A stretch of 22,528 bases of DNA, taken from contig CBFHXF010000032.1 in NCBI GenBank assembly GCA_965659745.1, forward strand, positions 1 to 22,528, given 5' to 3'. The position numbers were made by a program, and so were the translations under genes. Under the pieces are notes generated by a model. The model had not been told where the DNA came from. It saw only the letters and a list, made by a program, of their open reading frames with translations, and did not search any database. Source of the DNA: VMCP01 sp965659745 (lineage in GTDB: Bacteria; Bacteroidota; Bacteroidia; NS11-12g; UBA955). Position 1 is the stretch's first letter. Each line of letters begins with the position of its first letter. Below, one piece after another: positions 8,889 to 15,747 of this stretch.

Positions 8889-8946
8889 AACTGTTTCTAA
8901 AGGGTAGAAACGCAAATACGATTTTTTCTATTTACTAAACAGTGAC

Positions 8947-8969
8947 AAATATCACGTTTTGTGATATTT
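8947..8969. promoter_or_regulatory. palindrome upstream of sqr, candidate operator
   Basis: Perfect 9-bp arms AAATATCAC and GTGATATTT are separated by GTTTT. It lies 59-81 bases before the sqr ATG and overlaps the stop codon of the flippase gene, which is read in the same direction. It could be an operator for a redox- or sulfide-responsive regulator, or a hairpin closing the flippase transcript. There is no T-run after it. Confidence 0.45.
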
Positions 8970-10485
8970 ACAAAACTTTGTCGGTCTGAGTTTTACGATT
9001 TTTCCAAAAATCCGCTATATCCAACCCAAATAACATCCATACAACACCGATTACAAACAGCAACCAAACTACGGCTTCCAATATTTCTCTCTGGGGAAGC
9101 CCATTCACACGGTAAACACCCAAGGCCAATACCAACCCATGGAACGCCGACATCGGTATCACTTTCCATTTTAAGTTCTGTGTTTGTATGGTTTTAGATT
9201 GCCATACCCGCACCGCACAAGCCCCTGCAAAAAACCACTGCGTTATCAATGCGCTCACCGCGGCTCCCATAGCTCCGTAAATGGGAATCAACCAAAAATT
9301 AATACCCATATTCAAGCCCATTGCCGCTAATGCTAAAAATGTTAACCATTTCATGCGACCTTCGGCCGTGATAAAGGTACCAAAAACATGTATGCTGCTC
9401 ATGGCCACAAACGCCCCCATCAAATAAATAAAAATATGATGCGACCGCACCGCTAAGGCCGTTTCAGGTCCGCCCTCCCATTTGGCACCATACAACAGTT
9501 CCAAAATATCATCCCCAAAAATATAGGCCGTAAACAATGCCACCAATCCCACCATCCAAACCAAACGGAACGACAACCACATAAAAACCGTATTGTCTTT
9601 GCCTTCTTTGATGTTTTTGGAGAAAATTGGCAGTAACTGGGTACTCAAAAGGGTACTAAAAATGAGTCCCGCATCTAACAAACGGTAGCTCTGCGCATAA
9701 ATACCCGCCTGGAAATAGCCACTATCTAAACCCACCAAACCCATAAGATCGGGCGATAGGTTGCGGATCATCAAGGCATCAATACGGGTAAAAACGCTCA
9801 TAAAAAGGGCCATGGCCACGAACCATATCACTTCACGCGTCCACCGGCCGAACGAAGGCACTTCTGTAATTTCTTCGGTTTGAGGCGTTCTCCGGCTTCC
9901 CTCGAAACGCAGCAAATACCAACCCAGCAAAACCGCCACGGCATAGCCCGCGGTTTGTGCCATTAAGAACACGACAATGCCGTTCAAGCCTATAAAGGTA
10001 TTGGACCCAAACAAAAACCAGGCGCTCAACACAATGGCAATCAAGCGATCGGCCACACTCAAAAATCCATCGGAAATAAACAGCTGTCGGCCCTGAATTA
10101 CCGCCCTCATGAGCAGCAAAACCGAAGCCAATATTTGATTCAGCAGTACAAAGGCCAAAATGCGCCAATCGAGCTGCTGCTGATAAGCCACGATGCCCAC
10201 CAAGGCTACGTAAATACCGCCAAAAAAGAGGCGCAAACCGAGCACGCGGTTTCGATGTACCAAACGGCCTTTCGAAGCCACTTCACGTGAAACATAGGCG
10301 TTTAAGCCCGCATCCAAGAGCACGGCAAAGAGCAAACCAAGATTGAAATGCACAAAGTAACGGCCATACCATTCGTTACCCAACTGAACCTGAACGGTGC
10401 GTTCGATCCATAAAATCCACACCGGCTTGATGAGCCAGTTCAGGGCTTGTAACCATAGTAAATTTTTGACAAATGTGCGCGACAC
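8968..10485 (-). CDS. polysaccharide flippase-like membrane protein (MOP superfamily)
   Basis: A 505-residue protein with about 12-14 hydrophobic segments from the N-terminus to the C-terminus, and short charged loops such as REVASKGRLVHRNRV and RRTPQTEEI. Arrangement and composition fit the oligosaccharide flippase branch of the MOP superfamily (Wzx-like), which moves lipid-linked glycans across the inner membrane. The start is a GTG at 10485; no other start occurs for over 100 residues and the hydrophobic N-terminus would be lost otherwise. A TACCTTCG sequence (one mismatch to TAnnTTTG) lies a few bases upstream. It is divergent from the 188-residue unknown gene across only 40 bases. The transported glycan is not predictable; the YfhO/GT2 pair nearby makes an envelope role likely. 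Confidence 0.8.
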   Translation of the reverse strand: MSRTFVKNLLWLQALNWLIKPVWILWIERTVQVQLGNEWYGRYFVHFNLGLLFAVLLDAGLNAYVSREVASKGRLVHRNRVLGLRLFFGGIYVALVGIVAYQQQLDWRILAFVLLNQILASVLLLMRAVIQGRQLFISDGFLSVADRLIAIVLSAWFLFGSNTFIGLNGIVVFLMAQTAGYAVAVLLGWYLLRFEGSRRTPQTEEITEVPSFGRWTREVIWFVAMALFMSVFTRIDALMIRNLSPDLMGLVGLDSGYFQAGIYAQSYRLLDAGLIFSTLLSTQLLPIFSKNIKEGKDNTVFMWLSFRLVWMVGLVALFTAYIFGDDILELLYGAKWEGGPETALAVRSHHIFIYLMGAFVAMSSIHVFGTFITAEGRMKWLTFLALAAMGLNMGINFWLIPIYGAMGAAVSALITQWFFAGACAVRVWQSKTIQTQNLKWKVIPMSAFHGLVLALGVYRVNGLPQREILEAVVWLLFVIGVVWMLFGLDIADFWKNRKTQTDKVL

Positions 10486-10513
10486 CTGCGTGCGAAGGTA
10501 GGAATTTTCGAGG

Positions 10514-10521
10514 TATCTTTG
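10514..10521 (+). promoter_or_regulatory. -7 box of the 188-residue unknown gene
   Basis: TATCTTTG is an exact match to TAnnTTTG and ends 4 bases before the GTG start, predicting a leaderless or nearly leaderless mRNA. It lies within the 40-base divergent region shared with the flippase gene. No clear -33 element is seen. Confidence 0.5.
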
Positions 10522-10525
10522 CCAC

Positions 10526-11092
10526 GTGCACGATTTAGAACCCCACTACGCCTGGATTAACCAATATAGCGCCTGCGAAGATCCGCAATCGCCTTTTTAT
10601 GGACGTGAATATTCTGAGTTCTATTTCGAACATACCGTTTATAATTATTTAATCCATCCCCAATGGGATCATTTTGGGTCGCATACCTTATATATTAAGG
10701 TACTTTTTGCCGATTATCAAGATGGATTTGCCATTTTAGAGCTGCTAGGAGAATGGAACGACGCCCTCTACAACGATATCATGCAACTCAAACGCGAGGT
10801 GCTCGAGGTATTGGTCGATGCGGGTATCCAGCATTTTATTTTAATCGGTGAAAATGTCATGAATTTTCATGCTTCCGACGATTCTTATTACGAAGAATGG
10901 TTTCAAGATGTAGAAGACGGGTGGATTGCCTTGGTGAATTTTCGAGAACATGTGTTGCAAGAATTCCGTCAAAATGGCATCGATTATTACCTGAATTTTG
11001 GAGGCGACCTCGATGATTTCCCTTGGAGAAAACTCGGTCCCCGACAATTATTCCAGCATATATCAAATGTGTTGGCAAAACGACTTCATTGA
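10526..11092 (+). CDS. conserved protein of unknown function, 188 residues
   Basis: A small, acidic, probably cytoplasmic protein with no signal peptide or membrane segment. The start is a GTG (next Met is residue 110), supported by a perfect -7 box just upstream. Notable stretches are SPFYGREYSEFYFEHTVYNY, ILIGENVMNFHASDD followed by SYYEEWFQDVEDGWIA, and LGPRQLFQHISNVL. The protein is unusually rich in Tyr, Trp, Phe, Asp and Glu. I recall close relatives as hypothetical proteins in Bacteroidota but know no named domain. It lies 56 bases upstream of the pyruvate dehydrogenase E1 beta gene, which has its own promoter box, so co-transcription is possible but not shown. No function is proposed. 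Confidence 0.85.
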   Translation: MHDLEPHYAWINQYSACEDPQSPFYGREYSEFYFEHTVYNYLIHPQWDHFGSHTLYIKVLFADYQDGFAILELLGEWNDALYNDIMQLKREVLEVLVDAGIQHFILIGENVMNFHASDDSYYEEWFQDVEDGWIALVNFREHVLQEFRQNGIDYYLNFGGDLDDFPWRKLGPRQLFQHISNVLAKRLH

Positions 11093-11130
11093 TTTCAACA
11101 AAACGGCGCGCCTTTTTAGTGCCAAATCCG

Positions 11131-11138
11131 TATTTTTG
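11131..11138 (+). promoter_or_regulatory. -7 box of pdhB
   Basis: TATTTTTG matches TAnnTTTG and lies 10 bases before the pdhB ATG, predicting a leader of only a few bases. No strong -33 match is visible. Confidence 0.45.
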
Positions 11139-11148
11139 CCCCTAACTT

Positions 11149-12129
11149 ATGAAAGAATTAGCATTTCGTGAAGCCCTTCGTGAAGCCATGCAAGAAGAAA
11201 TGCGCGCCGATGAGCGCGTTTTTATCCTCGGTGAAGAAGTAGCTGAATATAACGGCGCCTATAAAGTTACCCAAGGCATGCTCGATGAGTTCGGTGCAAA
11301 ACGTGTAATCGATACCCCTATTGCCGAATTAGGTTTTGCGGGTATTGCAGTAGGTGCAGCCATGAACGGATTAAGACCTATTTGTGAATTCATGACCTTC
11401 AACTTCTCGTTGGTGGCCATCGACCAAGTAATCAATAGCGCAGCCAAAATCAATAGCATGTCGAACGGTCAGTTTACCGCTCCTATGGTTTTCCGCGGTC
11501 CTACCGGAAGTGCCGGTCAGCTCGGACAGCAGCATTCTCAGAACTTCGAAAATTGGTATGCCAACACCCCAGGCTTGAAGGTAGTGGTTCCTAGCAATCC
11601 TGCCGACGCTAAAGGACTTCTAAAAAGTGCCATCCGCGATGAGAATCCCGTTATTTTCATGGAAAGCGAACAAATGTACGGTTTCAAGGGAATGGTACCC
11701 GAAGGCGAATACACCATCCCCATTGGCAAAGCCGATGTGGTAAAATTGGGTTCTGACGTTACCATCGTAAGTTTTGGCAAAATGATGTTGCGCTGTCACG
11801 AAGCGGTTGCCGCTTTAGAGGCAGAAGGCATTTCTGTAGAATTAATCGATTTGCGCACGGTGCGCCCGATCGATTACGACACCGTAATTGAGAGCGTTAA
11901 AAAGACCAATCGTTTGGTAATCGTTGAAGAAGCATGGCCTTTGGCCAGCATCAGTTCTGAAGTGAGTCATATCGTGCAAAAGCGTGCCTTCGACCACTTG
12001 GATGCTCCGGTTCACCGCGTTACCAGCATGGATACCAATTTGCCTTACGCCTCTACCTTCGTAGACGCCTACTTGCCTTCTGTGGAGCGCATTGTAAAAG
12101 CGAGCAAATCGGTGTTATACCGCAATTAA
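11149..12129 (+). CDS. pdhB: pyruvate dehydrogenase E1 component, beta subunit
   Basis: A 326-residue beta subunit of the alpha2beta2-type E1, which with thiamine diphosphate decarboxylates pyruvate and acetylates E2 in the cytosolic pyruvate dehydrogenase complex. The pyrimidine-binding transketolase domain covers about residues 4-180, with GEEVAEYNGAYKVTQGM (the ThDP-activating Glu region), DTPIAELGFAGIAVGAA and FRGPTGSAGQLGQQHSQN. The C-terminal transketolase domain runs from about 195, with IDLRTVRPID and VIVEEAWPLASISSEV. Length is typical. Branched-chain 2-oxoacid E1 beta is a close relative, but the sequence reads more like pyruvate dehydrogenase. The E1 alpha gene is not in the window. 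A 28-bp palindrome and an intrinsic terminator follow the stop. Confidence 0.93.
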   Translation: MKELAFREALREAMQEEMRADERVFILGEEVAEYNGAYKVTQGMLDEFGAKRVIDTPIAELGFAGIAVGAAMNGLRPICEFMTFNFSLVAIDQVINSAAKINSMSNGQFTAPMVFRGPTGSAGQLGQQHSQNFENWYANTPGLKVVVPSNPADAKGLLKSAIRDENPVIFMESEQMYGFKGMVPEGEYTIPIGKADVVKLGSDVTIVSFGKMMLRCHEAVAALEAEGISVELIDLRTVRPIDYDTVIESVKKTNRLVIVEEAWPLASISSEVSHIVQKRAFDHLDAPVHRVTSMDTNLPYASTFVDAYLPSVERIVKASKSVLYRN

Positions 12130-12137
12130 TATTTTAT

Positions 12138-12165
12138 GTAGAGACGCAATGCATTGCGTCTCTAC
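12138..12165. repeat. 28-bp perfect palindrome, copy 1
   Basis: GTAGAGACGCAATG is followed directly by its exact reverse complement, starting 9 bases after the pdhB stop. The same 28 bases recur at 12323 and 13774. It is an interspersed palindromic element, REP-like in form. Confidence 0.9.
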
Positions 12166-12184
12166 CGCAATCATTACCATATCA

Positions 12185-12218
12185 AAAATGCCGGACTTTT
12201 ATGGGTCCGGCATTTTTT
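12185..12218 (+). terminator. intrinsic terminator after pdhB
   Basis: A 12-bp perfect stem (AAAATGCCGGAC, 8-base loop, then its complement) ends in a run of six T. It follows pdhB by 55 bases and is a good Rho-independent terminator for that gene; the A-run on the other side makes it partly bidirectional. Confidence 0.85.
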
Positions 12219-12247
12219 ATTTACAAGGTTTTCATTCTTTTAAATCA

Positions 12248-12292
12248 TTTGAAATTTTACAGCGGTAAAATTTACCGCCGTAAAATTTCAAA
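12248..12292. repeat. 45-bp nested palindrome, upstream ATPase-type box
   Basis: The element is an imperfect palindrome with arms TTTGAAATTTTAC / GTAAAATTTCAAA around a nested GCGGTAAA-A-TTTACCGC. It contains two TTTAC-N4-GTAAA boxes, at 12255-12270 and 12271-12285. The segment from 12265 on closely matches the ATPase leader at 12393, in the same order and with GTAAA motifs 15 bases apart in both. It may be a second operator or the relic of another ATPase leader. Confidence 0.75.
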
Positions 12293-12322
12293 CCACCATT
12301 ACGTCATTGCAATATTTCATCC

Positions 12323-12350
12323 GTAGAGACGCAATGCATTGCGTCTCTAC
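12323..12350. repeat. 28-bp perfect palindrome, copy 2
   Basis: Identical to the copies at 12138 and 13774. It lies between the two TTTAC-N4-GTAAA elements, upstream of the ATPase promoter. Together with copy 3 it brackets the ATPase gene. Confidence 0.9.
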
Positions 12351-12376
12351 ACATCCTTGATTATTATATAATTACC

Positions 12377-12384
12377 TATCTTTG
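12377..12384 (+). promoter_or_regulatory. -7 box of the DUF234-type ATPase gene
   Basis: TATCTTTG is an exact TAnnTTTG match, with a TTG at 12357-12359 in a plausible -33 position (17-base spacer). The predicted transcript would begin just before the palindromic leader at 12393. Confidence 0.55.
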
Positions 12385-12392
12385 CAACGGCC

Positions 12393-12413
12393 GTAAATTT
12401 TACCGCTGTAAAA
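12393..12413 (+). promoter_or_regulatory. TTTTAC-N4-GTAAAA palindrome in ATPase leader
   Basis: The segment reads GTAAA, then TTTTAC-CGCT-GTAAAA, within about 10-30 bases of the predicted transcription start and 9 bases before the ATG. It is a diverged copy of the box at 12265. Position suggests an operator or a leader hairpin that could control expression. Confidence 0.55.
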
Positions 12414-12422
12414 TTGCAAACG

Positions 12423-13742
12423 ATGAAATTCTACAATAGGGAAAAGGAAATATCTGATTTACAACGCATTAAAGACATGGCCTATACGGGCCATTCCAAA
12501 CTAACCGTTATTACCGGTAGACGTAGAATTGGAAAGACCTCTTTAATACTTAACGCTTTGAAAGACGATTTAATCGTCTACCTTTTTGTCAGTCGAAAAA
12601 GTGAAGCCGATTTATGTCACGGCTTTTGTTCCGAAATTGAAAAACAATTGGGCGTTTTCGTGCCTCGGATGACCGCCTTCATTGAGGTATTTCAGTTCCT
12701 GTTATTCCAAGCAAAAAATCAGAAATTTACTTTGGTTATTGATGAATTTCAAGAATTTATCAATCTTAACCCTTCCATTTTTAGCGATATTCAAAACCAT
12801 TGGGACCAGCACCGCACCACTACAACCCTAAACCTCATAGTGAGTGGTTCTATTTATTCGCTAATGACAAAAATCTTCCAAGATCGAAATGAACCCCTTT
12901 TCGGCCGGGCTGACGCTATGATTAAGCTTCAACCTTTTACCACATCCGTGTTAAAGGAAATCATGAGCGACTATAAAGCCAACTATACGCCTGACGAACT
13001 ACTAGCCCTCTACACGTACACCGGTGGCATACCCAAATACGTCGAGCTCTTAGTAGACAATCAAGCCTTGTCGATCTCTAAAATGATTAAATACGTGTGT
13101 CAAAGCGATTCCCCATTTATTGATGAAGGACGCAATTTGCTGATTCAAGAGTTTGGTAAAAAATACGGTAGCTATTTCTCCATTTTGGATGCCATTTCTA
13201 ACGGATTAAATACCCAATCCCAAATTGAAGTATTCATGGGAGAAAAGGCAATTGGCGGACAATTAAGCAAATTAGAAATCGTATACGATGTGATTAAAAA
13301 ACAAAGACCCATCTTTGCCAAAGACGGCTCACAAACCGTCCGCTATGAAATATCAGATAACTTCCTTCGGTTTTGGTTCCGCTATATCGAACGGAACCGA
13401 ACCCTAATAGAATTGGGCAACTATGAAGGTCTGGCCCGAATAATAGAAGATGATTATTTAATTTATTCGGGAAAATCACTTGAACTTTACTTCAAACAAA
13501 AAATGCAAGAGAGTTTTGAATACAGAAATATCGGCTCTTGGTGGGAACCTAAAGGATCGCAGAATGAAGTCGATATTGTGGCCATTACCCTTGATAATAA
13601 AAAGGCAATTGTGGCAGAGGTAAAGCGACAAAAGAAAAATTTCAAACCCCAATTACTCCAATCTAAAATAGAGGTTCTCAAAACGAAAATATTACATAAA
13701 TACACCATCGAATCAATGTGCCTAGACCTTACAGACATGTAA
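12423..13742 (+). CDS. AAA ATPase with C-terminal PD-(D/E)xK-like domain (DUF234-type)
   Basis: A 439-residue P-loop ATPase of the archaeal-ATPase/DUF234 group. Walker A is GRRRIGKTS (G32, K38, T39); Walker B is FTLVIDEFQEF (D107, E108). A middle winged-helix-like region includes YTYTGGIPKYVELL. The C-terminus carries a nuclease-like motif: EVDIVAI with D384, then IVAEVKRQ with E399 and K401, after SWWEPKGSQN. The function of this family is unknown; ATP-dependent nucleic acid processing or defence is conjecture. The ATG at 12423 is preferred over a TTG three codons upstream, which lies in the leader palindrome. The gene is convergent with selD, bracketed by 28-bp palindromes, and more A/T-rich than its neighbours, so it was probably acquired. 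Confidence 0.88.
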   Translation: MKFYNREKEISDLQRIKDMAYTGHSKLTVITGRRRIGKTSLILNALKDDLIVYLFVSRKSEADLCHGFCSEIEKQLGVFVPRMTAFIEVFQFLLFQAKNQKFTLVIDEFQEFINLNPSIFSDIQNHWDQHRTTTTLNLIVSGSIYSLMTKIFQDRNEPLFGRADAMIKLQPFTTSVLKEIMSDYKANYTPDELLALYTYTGGIPKYVELLVDNQALSISKMIKYVCQSDSPFIDEGRNLLIQEFGKKYGSYFSILDAISNGLNTQSQIEVFMGEKAIGGQLSKLEIVYDVIKKQRPIFAKDGSQTVRYEISDNFLRFWFRYIERNRTLIELGNYEGLARIIEDDYLIYSGKSLELYFKQKMQESFEYRNIGSWWEPKGSQNEVDIVAITLDNKKAIVAEVKRQKKNFKPQLLQSKIEVLKTKILHKYTIESMCLDLTDM

Positions 13743-13773
13743 TACCATTTTGGATGGTTTGCAATATCATATC

Positions 13774-13801
13774 GTAGAGACGCAATGCATTGCGTCTCTA
13801 C
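13774..13801. repeat. 28-bp perfect palindrome, copy 3, overlapping selD stop
   Basis: Identical to the copies at 12138 and 12323. Its last four bases overlap the end of selD, and its terminal TAG on the minus strand is the selD stop codon. It may serve as a shared transcript end for the two convergent genes. Confidence 0.9.
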
Positions 13802-14844
13802 ATCACCCACACACGGACCGGCGATTCCGAATCCCACAATTCCGTGCGACCGATTACCCAAAATTCCTGATTCTGCTCGCGCATCAATGTCTCGATTTCG
13901 CCACGCGACCCCTCCGAAAACGTGAATAACAACCCACCGTTCGTTTGTGGATCAACCATCCATGCAAACGAATCGGTATGCACCTGCTGCACTTGCGACT
14001 CATACGCATTCCAGTTACGCATCGCGTTATCCGGCAATATAAACTGCGCCGCCAATGTTTTGGCTTCCTCAATTTTCGGGATAGACTCCCCGTCTATTTG
14101 AGCCGCCAATTTCGAAGCCCGCAATACCTCTAATAAATGTCCCAACAGACCAAATCCCGTTACATCCGTCATGGCATGAACCCCCTCTATATCTGCCAAA
14201 TGGGCACCCACCGTATTCACCTGCGTTACGATTTTATACAAGGCCTCGTTTTGCGACGCATCCGCCAAACCGCGCTTGTGCGCCGCCGATAACATGCCTA
14301 TGCCCAAAGGCTTGGTAATCGCAATCCAATCGCCCGCTTGCGCCATGGCATTCGTGCGCAACTTGCTTTTTTCCACCAATCCCGTTACACTCAAACCGTA
14401 AATCGGATCCCGACTGTCAATGCTATGTCCGCCGACTAAAGGAACCGACACACCTTCACAACAGATCAATCCGCCTTGTAAAACCTGTTTGGCAATATCA
14501 ATATCAATTTCATCTATAGGCCAACCCAGAACGGCATTCGCCATGATGGGCCTTCCCCCCATCGCATAAATATCGCTCAAGGCATTCGCCGCCGAAGCCT
14601 TTCCAAAAACTTCCGCATCGTCTACCATCGGCGTGAAAAAATCTACCGTTTGCAGCAAACACATTCCATTGCCAAGATCGTAAACAGAAGCATCGTCGTT
14701 CTGTTGGTTTCCCACAAGAATTTGCGGATACAATTTGGTTTGTCCATGCATCCCACTCAACAGATCGCCCAATACAGCCGGTTGAATTTTGCACCCACAA
14801 CCACTCCCCTTTGAATACTGCGTAAGCCTTTGGCGATTTTCCAT
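13798..14844 (-). CDS. selD: selenide, water dikinase (selenophosphate synthetase)
   Basis: A 348-residue enzyme making selenophosphate from selenide and ATP, the selenium donor for selenocysteine and selenouridine tRNA. The N-terminus RLTQYSKGSGCGCKIQP carries the catalytic C16 (TGT, so cysteine, not selenocysteine) and K19. Further motifs are GNQQNDDASVYDLGNGM, the GGRPIMANAVLGWP segment and HAMTDVTGFGLLGHLLE. The start is the ATG at 14844, aligning with the E. coli protein; an ATG six codons upstream would lie beyond the TACTTTTG -7 box. The stop codon is part of a 28-bp palindrome. No selA, selB or selU lies in the window, so selenium use is not shown here. The gene is divergent from the DUF3108 gene. 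Confidence 0.95.
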   Translation of the reverse strand: MENRQRLTQYSKGSGCGCKIQPAVLGDLLSGMHGQTKLYPQILVGNQQNDDASVYDLGNGMCLLQTVDFFTPMVDDAEVFGKASAANALSDIYAMGGRPIMANAVLGWPIDEIDIDIAKQVLQGGLICCEGVSVPLVGGHSIDSRDPIYGLSVTGLVEKSKLRTNAMAQAGDWIAITKPLGIGMLSAAHKRGLADASQNEALYKIVTQVNTVGAHLADIEGVHAMTDVTGFGLLGHLLEVLRASKLAAQIDGESIPKIEEAKTLAAQFILPDNAMRNWNAYESQVQQVHTDSFAWMVDPQTNGGLLFTFSEGSRGEIETLMREQNQEFWVIGRTELWDSESPVRVWVM

Positions 14845-14847
14845 AAA

Positions 14848-14855
14848 CAAAAGTA
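14848..14855 (-). promoter_or_regulatory. -7 box of selD
   Basis: TACTTTTG on the minus strand matches TAnnTTTG and ends 3 bases before the selD ATG. Transcription would start at or near the start codon, which also argues against the upstream ATG at 14862. Confidence 0.5.
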
Positions 14856-14943
14856 AGTACATTTTTGCGCTTATCGCCTCGCTTTGGGGGATACACCGAA
14901 TTTTCGTGTCTTAGTATGTATAAGCACCTTAATTTTATAAATT

Positions 14944-15747
14944 ATGAAAAACGCATTCTTTTATCCCGCTGCCTTTCTCCTAGGACTTGGAAGCTTGCTA
15001 TGGTCTTTTAACGCGGCCCCCCAAGCCTTCGCTGGAAAGGAAATAAGCAACCAAGCCTACCAATCTAACGAGGAATTGAATTACCGGGTGCACTATGGAG
15101 CCCTCAATGCCGCTGTCGTGCAAATGAGTGTATCCAAGCCCCTGAAAATCAACAATCGCGAGGCCTATAATTTGAAAATCGAAGGACAAACCATTAACAG
15201 TTTCAGTTATATGTTTCGCGTGAGAGATAAATTCGAAAGTTGGGTAGATGCCAAAAGCCATGCCCCTTTACGCTATGCCAAAACCGTTCGCGAAGATGCC
15301 TACTACCACCAAGATATTGCGGTTTACAACCACAAAGAAAAATGGCTCAAGAACAAAGAAGGCAAGATTTCCATCACTGATCACACCATGGACGTAGCTT
15401 CCGCCATCTACTATATGCGCACTTTCGATTATAAAAATAAAGCCGTTGGACATAAATTTCCCATGGATATATACATCGATAACCAGCTGCATAAACTGAG
15501 TGTAAAATACGTAGGCAAAGAAGTAATCAATACCGATTTAGGTAAGGTTGCCTGTATCAAACTCAAACCCCAATTGGTGGTAGATCGTGTATTTAAAGAT
15601 CAAGATGCCATGACTGTGTGGGTCAGCGACGATGAAAACCACATCCCCATCCGTATCCAAACCGATATCTACGTGGGTTCTTTAAAAGTGGACCTCACCA
15701 GCTACAAAAACTTGAAAAATCCCTTCAATAGTTTGAAAGGCTCTTAA
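14944..15747 (+). CDS. exported DUF3108-type protein
   Basis: A 267-residue protein with an N-terminal signal peptide (hydrophobic FFYPAAFLLGLGSLLWSF, likely cleaved after the Ala-rich stretch near residue 30). The rest is beta-rich and fits DUF3108: NEELNYRVHYGALNAAVVQM near the mature N-terminus, then FRVRDKFESWVDA, VASAIYYMRTFD, GKVACIKLKPQ, and VWVSDDENHIPIRIQTDIYV near the end. The family is periplasmic or outer-membrane associated, with unknown function. The gene is divergent from selD (99 bases between) and its stop overlaps the stop of the convergent murF-alr gene by 4 bases. A run of A and T before the ATG replaces a ribosome binding site. Confidence 0.87.
   Translation: MKNAFFYPAAFLLGLGSLLWSFNAAPQAFAGKEISNQAYQSNEELNYRVHYGALNAAVVQMSVSKPLKINNREAYNLKIEGQTINSFSYMFRVRDKFESWVDAKSHAPLRYAKTVREDAYYHQDIAVYNHKEKWLKNKEGKISITDHTMDVASAIYYMRTFDYKNKAVGHKFPMDIYIDNQLHKLSVKYVGKEVINTDLGKVACIKLKPQLVVDRVFKDQDAMTVWVSDDENHIPIRIQTDIYVGSLKVDLTSYKNLKNPFNSLKGS

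Noticed and set aside
12138..12165. Copy 1 of the 28-bp palindrome as the pdhB terminator
   Set aside because: It has no T-run, and a much better intrinsic terminator lies at 12185-12218.
14782..14802. SelD with selenocysteine in its active site
   Set aside because: The active site codon in GSGCGCK is TGT, so it is a cysteine form; no in-frame TGA or SECIS-like element is needed.
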